From: Mesorhizobium muleiense
Lineage (GTDB): Bacteria > Pseudomonadota > Alphaproteobacteria > Rhizobiales > Rhizobiaceae
Length of the DNA: 64,000 nucleotides
Assembly (NCBI RefSeq): GCF_900099905.1
Contig: NZ_FNEE01000002.1
Span: 310,001-374,000, forward strand
Reading direction: 5' to 3'
The notes below the pieces were generated by a model. It did not search any database and was not told where the DNA came from. It saw only the letters and a list, made by a program, of their open reading frames with translations. Below, piece after piece: positions 8,733 to 17,058 of the stretch (the stretch's first letter is position 1; the number at the start of each line of letters is the position of its first letter). A program made the translations under genes and the position numbers.

Positions 8733-9383
8733 TCAGGTGAGCGGCGAGAGCTGGATCTCGACGCGGCGATTCTGGGCGCGGCCGGCGGCCGTCGCATTGG
8801 AGGCGATCGGACGCGTCTTGCCGAAGCCGGTGACTGCGAAGCGGCGGGTATCGACGCCCTGCCCGGACAGATAATTGGCGACCGCCAGCGCGCGACGCTG
8901 CGACAGGTCGAAATTGTGTTCGTCGCCCCCGGTCGAGTCGGTGTGGCCGAACACGTCGACCGTGGTCTGGCGGAACTTGTTCAGTACAAGCGCGACCGAA
9001 TTCAGCGCTTGATAGAAGCCGGGCTTCACCGCGTCCTGGTCGACGTTGAAGGTGATGTCGGACGGCATGTTGAGGATGATCTGGTCGCCGCTGCGGGTGA
9101 CGCTGACGCCGGAACCCTGAAGCTGCCGGCGCAGTTCGGCCTCGTTCTGGTCCATCGTGGCGCCGATGGCGCCGCCAGCGAGCGCGCCGACGCCAGCGCC
9201 GATCAGCGCATTGCGGCGATCGTTGCCGCCGGCAAGCAGGCCAAGTCCCGCACCCGCCAGCGCGCCGATGCCGGCGCCGGCCGCAGTGTTGGAAACTTTC
9301 TGTTGTCCGGTATACGGATCGGTGGTGGTGCAGGCACTCACGAGCACAGCCGTCGCCACTGCGACGAGCACAGTCTTTTTCAT
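8733..9383 (-). CDS. OmpA-family lipoprotein with glycine-zipper segment
   Basis: A 216-residue envelope protein. I use the internal ATG at 9383, preceded by GGAGAGGGA, which gives a lipoprotein signal MKKTVLVAVATAVLVSAC with the lipobox Cys at residue 18. Residues 35-80 are Gly/Ala-rich with GAGIGALAGAGLGLLAGG and GGAIGATMD, a glycine-zipper-type segment. The C-terminal half is an OmpA/MotB-like peptidoglycan-binding domain with FGHTDSTGG and LSQRRALAVANYL. The protein probably tethers the outer membrane to the wall. Confidence 0.93.
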   Translation of the reverse strand: MKKTVLVAVATAVLVSACTTTDPYTGQQKVSNTAAGAGIGALAGAGLGLLAGGNDRRNALIGAGVGALAGGAIGATMDQNEAELRRQLQGSGVSVTRSGDQIILNMPSDITFNVDQDAVKPGFYQALNSVALVLNKFRQTTVDVFGHTDSTGGDEHNFDLSQRRALAVANYLSGQGVDTRRFAVTGFGKTRPIASNATAAGRAQNRRVEIQLSPLT

Positions 9384-9435
9384 CAGGTAGTCCCTCTCCA
9401 GTCCGCGGTCCCACCAGTGGCGCGCCGCATCCCTT

Positions 9436-9466
9436 GTGCGTCCAAGTGGACGCACGTCGCTCTATG
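9436..9466. repeat. Palindromic repeat, half copy of 'gcgtccaa-ggacgc' family
   Basis: The inverted arms tgcgtcca / tggacgca are followed by cgtcgctct. This is a degenerate relative of the element at 29506-29550. It lies just upstream of the lipoprotein gene. Confidence 0.55.
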
Positions 9467-9583
9467 CTTGTAACATGAAATGCGGCGAAAAATGGAAGGG
9501 GAAAAGCGGCTGGCCACGGCTTTTCCCGGTCAATTCAACCGCCGCTATTTGCGCAATTCCGATCGGCTGGCAGAGACTGTCGG

Positions 9584-9952
9584 CTACCAGAGATTCTTGC
9601 CGTCGATGACGACGACCTCGACCTGATCGAGGTCGAAACCGTCGAACAGGCGAGAATTCACGCTGATTTTCGGATTGTCGAAATCCGGCTTGCCGGTCGA
9701 CCAGTCCGGCGTTTCGGTGAAGGTGCCGCAGCCGCAGGTGGCGCAGAAACCATGTTTTACCGTTTTCGAGCCCCATTGATAGAAAGAGACATTCTTGAGC
9801 GGGCTGGTGAGCTTGAATTGCGACGGGACGTAATAGGCCCACAACGAGCCGCGTTTCGAGCAGAAGGAGCAAGTGCATTGCGTCACGGTTAGCGGCGCTT
9901 CCGAAACCTCGAACGTCGTCGCCCTGCAGTGGCAGCTTGCCTTTATGGTCAT
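9584..9952 (-). CDS. GFA/CENP-V-fold zinc protein
   Basis: A 122-residue protein of the glutathione-dependent formaldehyde-activating enzyme (GFA)/CENP-V family. Cysteine pairs for zinc are visible: CHC near residue 7, CTCSFC near 26-31 and CATCGCG near 78. The ATG at 9952 has GGGAGG at proper distance. The family name comes from a disputed formaldehyde-glutathione activity, and most members have unknown substrates, so only the fold is assigned. No operon partner is visible. Confidence 0.9.
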   Translation of the reverse strand: MTIKASCHCRATTFEVSEAPLTVTQCTCSFCSKRGSLWAYYVPSQFKLTSPLKNVSFYQWGSKTVKHGFCATCGCGTFTETPDWSTGKPDFDNPKISVNSRLFDGFDLDQVEVVVIDGKNLW

Positions 9953-10071
9953 GACGCCTCCCTCGCGATTGCTTCGCGCCAGCGCGGTAAGGCAACATAA
10001 AGAGGCGCCGTTGACAACCGTCTGTCAGCAGGCTCGCTTGCCTGCGTCGGACGCGTGGCGCGCTTCACTCT

Positions 10072-10176
10072 TTTTGATGCATGTCGTATCCCAAACCGCT
10101 GTGCAGCCTCGGGTCAGGCCATGGCCCGCTTGGCGCAAGCTTTTGGGGGCAAGCCTTTGGGCGACATGCATCAAAA
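10072..10176. repeat. REP-like palindromic element with 15-bp perfect terminal inverted repeats
   Basis: Arms ttttgatgcatgtcg (10072-10086) and cgacatgcatcaaaa (10162-10176) are perfect inverted repeats. The interior has 'aaaccgctgtgcagcctcgg' and 'gcttttgg' blocks that also occur, diverged, in the element at 32071-32154. The right arm supplies the last codon and stop of the secreted protein gene that ends at 10171. Confidence 0.75.
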
Positions 10177-10557
10177 CGACGACGGTGGCACGAACAGGCA
10201 GATGGTCTTTCCGTCATTGGCGCCGGCGACCGAACACCAGTGATATTCGCCGTCGGGCGAATTCTTGATCCGTGCATCGCTGTAGCCCACGACCTCGCCT
10301 GTTCCCTTGATGACATAGCCCTCCGGACGCTCGCTGATCGACGTCTGCGAGACCGCGCGGCAATCGTAGCCGGAACAACAGGAGAATGGGTAACTCCAGC
10401 CTTGCGGCTTCGCTGCAGTCGGCGTGGCGTCGTGCGCCAAAGCCGGCGCTGCAAATACAATGGTGGCGGCCGTCAGAACCACCACCGCAATGATCGAATT
10501 CAGGAGGCGGCGCGCCGTCTTGACGGCAGAGGCCAGTCGGGTTGTGGAAGCAGGCAT
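10171..10557 (-). CDS. Small secreted protein, unknown function
   Basis: A 128-residue protein starting at the ATG at 10557 (AGGA nine bases upstream). A basic N-terminus and helix (LLNSIIAVVVLTAATIVFAA) end in a PALA-HD signal-cleavage pattern. The mature part, about 90 residues, is Cys-containing (FSCCSGYDCRAV and HWCSVAG) with an EYHWC motif and C-terminal FVPPSS. Similar small periplasmic proteins are common in rhizobia, but I know no function. The stop codon lies inside the arm of a repeat element, which may have reshaped the C-terminus. Confidence 0.75.
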   Translation of the reverse strand: MPASTTRLASAVKTARRLLNSIIAVVVLTAATIVFAAPALAHDATPTAAKPQGWSYPFSCCSGYDCRAVSQTSISERPEGYVIKGTGEVVGYSDARIKNSPDGEYHWCSVAGANDGKTICLFVPPSSF

Positions 10558-11001
10558 GGGCGCAATTCCTATCACCGAGTTATCAAGCGTTTCGCTTGCC
10601 CGTTCTTGGAACGTATCTTCCCAGTGGCCGGCTCGTCAGGTCGCAGATACGCCGCGTCCGGCCATAAATGCTTTTTCCCCCAACGTTCGGATGCTGGCCT
10701 GATTCCTTTGCTGGCGCAAGAAATTGCTGTGCAATCGAGCGCCGACATCTGCAGCCGGAACCAGCCTGCCGGGGCTGACGAGAGTGACTTCATCAACCCC
10801 GGCAGTGGGATCGCGCGGATAACGAGATTGAACTCGCAGTGGTTCCGGGCCAGGCGACATCAGGCCTGCAACAATGAACCCGGAGGTAGAAGTAATTGTC
10901 GAAAATTCGATGAAAAAACAAAGCCATAAAGCAACCGCTCAATTACAGTGAAGAGCCTGTTACTCTAGCGTGATGTTCCTGCTGCTTGGGGCTTAGAAGC
11001 T
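10558..11001. other. Intergenic region between prfB and the small secreted protein gene
   Basis: No frame here has convincing start, codon bias or homology. The motif gttcctgctgcttgggg near 10974-10990 resembles part of the inverted repeat at 24952-25025 (gttcctgctgctttgg). No clear terminator for prfB is visible. Confidence 0.4.
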
Positions 11002-12133
11002 TCAGTCGATATCGGCCACCACTTCGCCGGCGCCGCCCTCGATGCGCTGCGACAGCGAGGCCTCCATGAAATCGTCGAGGTCGCCGTCCAGCACGCTCGA
11101 CGGATTTGTGCTCTCGACACCGGTGCGCAGATCCTTCACCAGCTGATAGGGCTGCAGAACGTAGGAGCGGATCTGATGGCCCCAGCCGATATCGCTCTTC
11201 GACGCTTCGGTGGCGTTGGCCACCGCCTCGCGCTTCTTCAGTTCCTCCTCGTAAAGCCGCGAGCGCAGCATCTCCCAGGCCTTCGCCTTGTTCTTGTGCT
11301 GGGAGCGCTCAGCCTGGCAGGCGACTGCGATGCCGGTGGCGAGATGGGTGATGCGGACCGCTGAATCGGTGGTGTTGACGTGCTGGCCGCCCGATCCGGA
11401 CGAACGATAGGTGTCGATGCGGACATCCGATTCGGAAACGTCGATCTCGATCGTATCGTCGATCACCGGATAGACCCAGACGCTGGCGAAGGAGGTGTGA
11501 CGGCGCGCATTGCTGTCATAGGGCGAAATACGCACGAGACGGTGAACGCCGGATTCCGTCTTCAGCCAACCATAGGCGTTGTGGCCTTTGATCAGCAGCG
11601 TGGCGGACTTGATGCCGGCCTCTTCGCCGTCATGCACCTCCAGCACCTCGACCTTGAAGCGGCGCCGCTCGGCCCAACGCGTGTACATGCGCAGGAGCAT
11701 CGAGGCCCAGTCCTGGCTTTCGGTGCCGCCGGCGCCGGCATGGATTTCGAGATAGCTGTCGTTGGCGTCGGCCTCGCCGGAAAGCAGCGTCTCGATCTGG
11801 CGGGCCTTTGCTTCGCCGCGCATCGAGCGGATCGCGGCTTCCGCCTCGGCGACGACGCCCTCATCGCCCTCCTCCTCGCCAAGCTCGATCAAGCCGATAT
11901 TGTCTTCCAGCGCCTGGGTGAGGCCTTTGACTGCGGCGATGCCTTCCTCGAGGCCCTGGCGCTCACGCATCAGCTTCTGCGCCTCCAGCGGTTCGTTCCA
12001 GAGGCTCGAATCCTCGGCACGCACATTCAGGTATTCAAGCCGCTTTATGGCTTGATCCCAGTCAAAGATGCCTCCTCAGCAGGGTTATCGCCTGCCTGAT
12101 TTCGTCGACAATATTCTGCGTTTCCGCGCGCAT
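11002..12133 (-). CDS. prfB: Peptide chain release factor 2 (programmed +1 frameshift)
   Basis: RF2 releases peptides at UGA and UAA. It is made from two frames: a short one from the ATG at 12133 ([14 protein letters not shown]) to an in-frame TGA at 12064-12062, and the main 340-codon frame ending at 11002. Reading is joined by a +1 shift at CTT-TGA-C. The joined product is about 376 residues, the usual length. The peptidyl-hydrolysis GGQ is visible in [16 protein letters not shown] and the stop-recognition region in the SPYDSN area. The shift regulates RF2 against its own supply. A pipeline would likely call only the downstream part or mark it as frameshifted. Confidence 0.95.
12061..12076 (-). 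promoter_or_regulatory. prfB programmed +1 frameshift site
   Basis: On the coding strand the order is AGGAGG (12076-12071), three bases, CTT, TGA, C. The Shine-Dalgarno-like hexamer three bases before CTT matches the spacing of the known enterobacterial RF2 site. The T at 12064 is the skipped base, after which GAC TGG GAT restores the long frame. Confidence 0.95.
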
Positions 12134-12320
12134 GGCTGGCCGTTCTGTCCTGTGCTGAAATGGTGCCCTGTCGCTTAAGCAGAGCTTGGGTTGGCGCGAT
12201 ACATAGGGACGGCACCGCCGCCTGTAAAGCGAAATGGGCCGGCTCGAAAACCGGCCCAAATACCTTAGGGCGGTTCATCGTTTCACAGAAACGCCGAACG
12301 GCTCTATCTTTTTGTTTTTG

Positions 12321-12366
12321 CGCAATTCCGGACGGAAAACCGTTTCACACTTTTCCTGGAATTGCT
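12321..12366. repeat. Palindromic intergenic repeat (gcaattcc...ggaattgc)
   Basis: Arms gcaattcc and ggaattgc flank 'ggacggaaaaccgtttcacacttttcct'. This block is of a type I associate with Mesorhizobium intergenic regions. It lies between prfB and the PBP1A gene. Confidence 0.55.
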
Positions 12367-12376
12367 CGAACCTATG

Positions 12377-14833
12377 TCAGTAGAGCCCGCCGCCGCCGGA
12401 CTGGATGGCTTGGTTGGCCTGTGGCGACAGCGCGCCGCCGGAGGCGTTGGAGCCGTCCTCACCCATGCCGATCACCCAATAGCTGTCGGCGGGGCCGGTG
12501 CCCGGCTTGAAGGCTTCGATAAAGGCGCCGGCGTCGTCCGGGTTCGCCCGCATGCCGGTTTTGCGATTGATGGCGATCAGCTTCATGCCTTCGGGAACCT
12601 GGAAATCGACATTGGGCGTGCCGTCCAGCGCCACGCGCATGAAGTCCTTGAAGATCGGCGCAGCAAGGCCGCCGCCGGTCGCGCCCTTGCCAAGACCTTT
12701 GGGCTGATCATAGCCCATATAAAGGCCGACAACGAGGTTGGGCGTATAGCCGATGAACCAGGTATCCTTCTCGTCGTTTGTCGTTCCCGTCTTGCCGGCG
12801 ATGTGGCGGCCGAGTTCGGCAACGGTAGCGCCGGTACCGCGCTCGACGACGCCCTCCATCATCGAAGTGATCTGATAGGCGGTCATCGGATCGAGCACCT
12901 GCTCGGAATTGTCGACCAGTTCCGGCTCAGGCTGGTTCTGCCATTCAGCCGCATTGCAATTTTTGCAGCCGCGTTCGTCCTGCCTGTAGACCGTCTTGCC
13001 GTAGCGGTCCTGGATCCGGTCGATCAGCGTCGGCTTGATCGACTTGCCGCCGTTGGCCATGATCGAATAAGCCGATACCATGCGCATCACGGTCGTCTCG
13101 CCCGACCCCAGCGCCATCGGCAGATACGGCGCCAGTCGATCATAGACGCCGAAGCGCTCGGCATATTCGGCGACCAGCTTCATGCCCATGTCGTTGGCCA
13201 GGCGCACAGTCATCAGATTGCGCGACCTCTCGATGCCGGACCGCAAGGTCGCGGGGCCCGCAGTCCTTCCATCATAGTTTTTCGGCGTCCAGGTCGTGTT
13301 GCCGCTCTTGATGGTGATCGGGCCATCCATGATCACCGAAGCCGGCGTATAGCCATTGTCGAGAGCGGCCGCATAGACGATCGGCTTGAACGACGAACCC
13401 GGCTGCCGCATGGCCTGCGTGGTACGGTTGAATTCGGATAGCGAATAGGAGAACCCGCCGACCATGGCCAGAACGCGCCCGGTATGCGGGTCCATGGCGA
13501 TCAGGCCGCCCTCCACTTCGGGGGCCTGGCGCAAGATATAGGCCCCATCCGTACCTTCTTTCTTCTGCACGAAGATGACGTCGCCAGGCTTCAGCACGTC
13601 CGCCGGCGATTTGGCCTTGACGGTCTTGCCGCCGACCACATGACGCATGGCGAAGCTCATGTCCTCGCGGCTGACGGTGCCTTCGATGCGATCCTTGACG
13701 AGTTCGCCCGAGATCTGCCGGGTCGGCCGAAGGCCGATCGACAGGCCGCCCTCCGAGCTGTCGAGCACGACGGCGAGCGACCATTCGGGCACGTCGTCCA
13801 GTCCCTTGACTTCGCTCAAAGGCACGCCCCAGTCGCCGGATACGTCGATGGTCTTCACCGGCCCGCGATAGCCGCGCAGCGTATCGAACTTCATCAGGCC
13901 GTTCTGCATGGCTTTGCGGGCGATGAGTTGCATCTTGGGATCGAGCGTCGTACGGACGGACAGGCCGCCCTCATAGAGCGCATTCTCGCCGTAGCGCGCG
14001 CTGATCTGGCGACGCACCTCCTCGGTGAAATATTCGCCGGCGAACAGATAGGTGCCGGAGCGGCGTGGCTTGACGCCGAGCGACTCGGCCTTGGCCTTGG
14101 CACCTTCCTCTTGCGTAACGTAGCCGTTGCCGACCATCTGGTCGATCACCCAGTTGCGGCGCTCGATGGCGCGGTCGGCATATTTGAAGGGGTGATAGTT
14201 GGAGGGGCCCTTCGGCAAAGCCGCCAGATAGGCCGCCTCCGCCACGGTGAGTTCATTCACCGCCTTGTCGAAATAGGTGAGTGCTGCGCCGGCGACGCCA
14301 TAGGCGCCAAGCCCGAAGAAAATCTCGTTAAGGTAGAGCTCGAGGATGCGGTCCTTCGAATAGGCCTGCTCGATGCGGAAGGCGAGGATCATCTCCTTGA
14401 TCTTGCGCTCGTAGGTCTGGTCCGAGGACAACAGGAAGTTTTTCGCCACCTGCTGGGTGATCGTCGAGGCGCCGACCTGGCGCTTGCCCGAGCCAGCATT
14501 CTGCAGATTGACCATGACTGCGCGGCCAAGGCCGGTCATATCGATGCCGGGGTGATTGTAGAAGTTCTTGTCCTCGGCAGACAGGAAGGCCGCCTTGACA
14601 CGATCCGGCACCGCCTGGATCGGCAAATACAGGCGCCGCTCGCGCGCATATTCGGCCATCAGCGCACCGTCGGACGCATGGATGCGGGTCGTCACCGGCG
14701 GTTCATACTTGGCCAGGACCTCGTAATCGGGCAAATCCTTCGACAAATGGCTGATATAGATCGCCACCCCGGCCGCGACCAAAAGGGCCAGCGCGGTGCC
14801 GATGCCGAAGAAATAGCCAATAAGACGAATCAT
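12377..14833 (-). CDS. mrcA: Penicillin-binding protein 1A (bifunctional)
   Basis: An 818-residue inner-membrane enzyme that polymerises and cross-links peptidoglycan. One N-terminal helix (residues 5-30) anchors it. The glycosyltransferase domain follows with SAEDKNFYNHPGID and QQVAKNFLLSSDQTYERK. The transpeptidase domain shows the acyl-serine motif in GSSFKPIVY, SRN in IERSRNLMTV and KTGTTNDEKD. A long insert of about 100 residues between the domains (VKTIDVSGDWG region) is as in other alphaproteobacterial PBP1A. GGAGCGGGC precedes the ATG. It lies between prfB and the wall amidase gene on the same strand. Confidence 0.96.
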   Translation of the reverse strand: MIRLIGYFFGIGTALALLVAAGVAIYISHLSKDLPDYEVLAKYEPPVTTRIHASDGALMAEYARERRLYLPIQAVPDRVKAAFLSAEDKNFYNHPGIDMTGLGRAVMVNLQNAGSGKRQVGASTITQQVAKNFLLSSDQTYERKIKEMILAFRIEQAYSKDRILELYLNEIFFGLGAYGVAGAALTYFDKAVNELTVAEAAYLAALPKGPSNYHPFKYADRAIERRNWVIDQMVGNGYVTQEEGAKAKAESLGVKPRRSGTYLFAGEYFTEEVRRQISARYGENALYEGGLSVRTTLDPKMQLIARKAMQNGLMKFDTLRGYRGPVKTIDVSGDWGVPLSEVKGLDDVPEWSLAVVLDSSEGGLSIGLRPTRQISGELVKDRIEGTVSREDMSFAMRHVVGGKTVKAKSPADVLKPGDVIFVQKKEGTDGAYILRQAPEVEGGLIAMDPHTGRVLAMVGGFSYSLSEFNRTTQAMRQPGSSFKPIVYAAALDNGYTPASVIMDGPITIKSGNTTWTPKNYDGRTAGPATLRSGIERSRNLMTVRLANDMGMKLVAEYAERFGVYDRLAPYLPMALGSGETTVMRMVSAYSIMANGGKSIKPTLIDRIQDRYGKTVYRQDERGCKNCNAAEWQNQPEPELVDNSEQVLDPMTAYQITSMMEGVVERGTGATVAELGRHIAGKTGTTNDEKDTWFIGYTPNLVVGLYMGYDQPKGLGKGATGGGLAAPIFKDFMRVALDGTPNVDFQVPEGMKLIAINRKTGMRANPDDAGAFIEAFKPGTGPADSYWVIGMGEDGSNASGGALSPQANQAIQSGGGGLY

Positions 14834-15044
14834 GCCCGCTCCAGTCCTTGGTTCGGGAATTGCCTAAACGAAGCCGCCTTTCGCGCAAGCTTTCGAGACG
14901 ATCCCGACCGGTAATCGAAAATCCATGTCGCCACCATGTGGGCAAAATGCGGCAGCCTGGAATTTCGGCTTCGAATGGCGAAAATATAAGTGCAAAGTGT
15001 TGTCGTCGTGCAACGCTGCCTCTGGTTGTGGCGGCGCGAGCGTC

Positions 15045-16370
15045 TCAGCCTCCGGTTCGGGCTCCGGTCTTGGCCGAAGCGAACAGGGCGATGGCATTGG
15101 TTATGCTCTGGGCCGCCTTGCTGCGCCAATCGGCGCTGAGCAGTTGTGCCTCGTCCTTGGCATTCGACAGATAGCCGAGTTCGACCAGCACGGAGGGAAC
15201 ATCCGGCGCCTTCAACACCTTGAAGCTGGCCGAACGCTGCGGATTGTTGATGAGGCCGACACTGGTCGAAAGCTGCCCGACCAGCGTTTGGGCAAAACTC
15301 ATCGAGAAACTGTGCGTCTCGCGGCGAATCAGGTCGATCAAGATGTCGGTTACTTCCTTGTTGTCGTCCTTGATCTCCATACCGGCGAATTGGTCGGAAA
15401 GGTTTTCACGGTCGGCGAGCGCCTGAGCTTCGGGATCGGAAGCCTTGTCGGAGACGGTGTAGACGGTTGCGCCGCGAAGGCCCTTGACCCTGATGGTGTC
15501 GGCGTGGATCGAAATGAGCAGATCGGCCTCGTGCTGGCGGGCAATGCGCACGCGGTCGTCCAGCCGCAGGAATTGGTCCGTCTCGCGCGTCATGAACACG
15601 TCGTATTTGCCGACTGCGGCGAGTTTGTCCCGCAATTCGGTGGCGAAAGCGAGCGTGACGTTCTTCTCGACGGTGCCGTTCATGCCCTCGGCGCCGCCGT
15701 CGATGCCGCCATGGCCTGGATCGATGACGACGGTGAAGCGATGGCCTGGATTGGAGACAGGGCCGGTGCCGACCCTGCCGCCCTTGTCGGAGGAGACCGT
15801 CGAGCCGGTGGTCAACGCCTGATTGGCAAGAGCGGCGTCGAACTCCCGCACGGACGCCGCCGACATGTCGATGGCGATGCGGTAGCCGTTGCCGTCATCG
15901 TTCTTGAGCACGTCGAACCTGTCGACGGCGAACGGACCCTTGCCGGTGAGAATCAGCCGCGACACTCCCTCGCCGAGATCGCCGTAGCGCACGCTCCTGA
16001 CCAGGCCGCGCGCCTTCACGTCCTTGGCATTGATGGCGAATCTCGTGCTTGGCAGGTCGACGACCAGACGGTGGGGGCCGCGCAGCAGGAACCATTTGAC
16101 GTCGGGCTCACGATCGAAATTCATGACGATGCGCATCTTGGTGGCGTCACCGGCCATTTTGTAGCTCGTCACTGCCAGCGGCGCGTCGGCGGCAAAGGAA
16201 ACTGGCGAAAGAGCCAGGCAAACGACAACCAGCAACAGCAGACAAGCAGCGCGGAAGAAGTGGGCAGCGCGGAAGCGGGCACCTCGCAAGTGGGCAGCGC
16301 GGAAGTAGGCGGCGTAGAAAAAAATGCCTCCGGCGCGACCACTCATGTGCGTGAAGACTGCCAGTCCCAT
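15045..16370 (-). CDS. N-acetylmuramoyl-L-alanine amidase with AMIN domain
   Basis: A 441-residue periplasmic cell-wall hydrolase that cuts the amide between muramic acid and the stem peptide. It has an N-terminal extension with a (F)RAAH repeat, a hydrophobic signal (ACLLLLVVVCLALSPVSFA) ending near residue 61, an AMIN domain (residues 65-170) for septal targeting, and a zinc Amidase_3 domain from VVIDPGHGGIDGGAEG onward with the SIHADTI motif and ELGYLSN near the end. The start is uncertain: the ATG at 16370 has GGAAGAG very close, and an ATG at 16346 is an alternative. It lies just downstream of no other gene, opposite the RNase E gene. Confidence 0.93.
   Translation of the reverse strand: MGLAVFTHMSGRAGGIFFYAAYFRAAHLRGARFRAAHFFRAACLLLLVVVCLALSPVSFAADAPLAVTSYKMAGDATKMRIVMNFDREPDVKWFLLRGPHRLVVDLPSTRFAINAKDVKARGLVRSVRYGDLGEGVSRLILTGKGPFAVDRFDVLKNDDGNGYRIAIDMSAASVREFDAALANQALTTGSTVSSDKGGRVGTGPVSNPGHRFTVVIDPGHGGIDGGAEGMNGTVEKNVTLAFATELRDKLAAVGKYDVFMTRETDQFLRLDDRVRIARQHEADLLISIHADTIRVKGLRGATVYTVSDKASDPEAQALADRENLSDQFAGMEIKDDNKEVTDILIDLIRRETHSFSMSFAQTLVGQLSTSVGLINNPQRSASFKVLKAPDVPSVLVELGYLSNAKDEAQLLSADWRSKAAQSITNAIALFASAKTGARTGG
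16246..16312 (-). repeat. Short direct repeats in amidase N-terminus
   Basis: The motif 'gtgggcagcgcggaag' occurs three times with minor changes, giving FRAAH-type repeats ahead of the signal helix. It lengthens a basic, cytoplasmic N-region. The tract looks like a recent slippage expansion. Confidence 0.65.
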
Positions 16371-17058
16371 CTCTTCCAGTCGCTCCGGTTTGGCGTGAGG
16401 CGCCCGATCCTGTTGTCGGCCAATCTTGCTTGTCGGAGTGTCGTCGTCTTGTCTAAACGCCGGTCAGGCCGCGAACTCGATTAACGGTTGGTAACCAGAG
16501 AAGGTTAACCAAGCCTTTTCACGCAACGCTTAAAGCCGTGCTTCCGTTGCGGAACTGCATTTTGCCGGCATCGGAAATCAGGGTTGCCTTCCAACCCGCC
16601 AAATCATAAAAGCGATGGTGGATCACTGCAATCCTGGAACCGTCCTTCTCCGCAGCTTCCTGCTACAGGTGAGATGAACGACGGCTCCTTTCGCGTCAGG
16701 CGAAAAAGGCAACAGGTGATCGCGACGAATTTCGCAGGTGTAAGCCCGTGGCGGGGGAAGCGCCTGCGTGAGGAAAACGGCCGGGATTGTCCCGCGCCGG
16801 CTCTGTACGAGCAAACAAGCTGGTCCGGTTTTCCCGGGCTTTGGTTCAAAAAGGTTCTGCTGGTTACGATGGCTTCAAGCGCAATCATGGAAAGGTCCGC
16901 AGCAAACCGCGCCATTATGGCTGCGGGCGGCACCGCCATGGCGCTCAGGCAGCGGCCGGCGGACATTCAATTGCCCGGCACCCATGTTCATCCACACTCA
17001 CAGCGGCGGGCTTTGCCTCGCAAGCTGCGGCTGACGGCTGCCGGGGGGAAACGAAATA
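16371..17058. other. Amidase/RNase E divergent region with long structured rne leader
   Basis: A 688-bp gap between divergent genes. GGTAACC/GGTTAACC blocks at 16488-16510 may hold promoter or operator sites. Between 16580 and 17058 there is no convincing gene. Likely RNA folds include a tttcgc-gtcag-gcgaaa hairpin near 16689-16705 and a stem pairing cgcaggtg (about 16733) with cgcctgcg (about 16761). RNase E messages in other bacteria are autoregulated through their 5' leader, so a structured leader is plausible; I cannot match it to a known family. Confidence 0.45.

Noticed and set aside
12062..12064. Frameshift mutation making prfB a pseudogene
   Set aside because: The shift site has the exact programmed signal (AGGAGG, spacing 3, CTT TGA C), so it is regulated recoding.
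13484..14914. 476-codon plus-strand ORF opposite the PBP1A gene
   Set aside because: It mirrors a well-supported transpeptidase gene; its peptide is rich in Asp, His, Gly, Arg as expected from the antisense of GC-biased codons and shows no family motif.
14925..16484. 519-codon plus-strand ORF opposite the amidase gene
   Set aside because: Antisense shadow of a clear Amidase_3 gene. No start signal and no recognised domain.
16560..17058. Cobalamin or other named riboswitch in the rne leader
   Set aside because: Short matching stems only; conserved core of any known riboswitch was not found.
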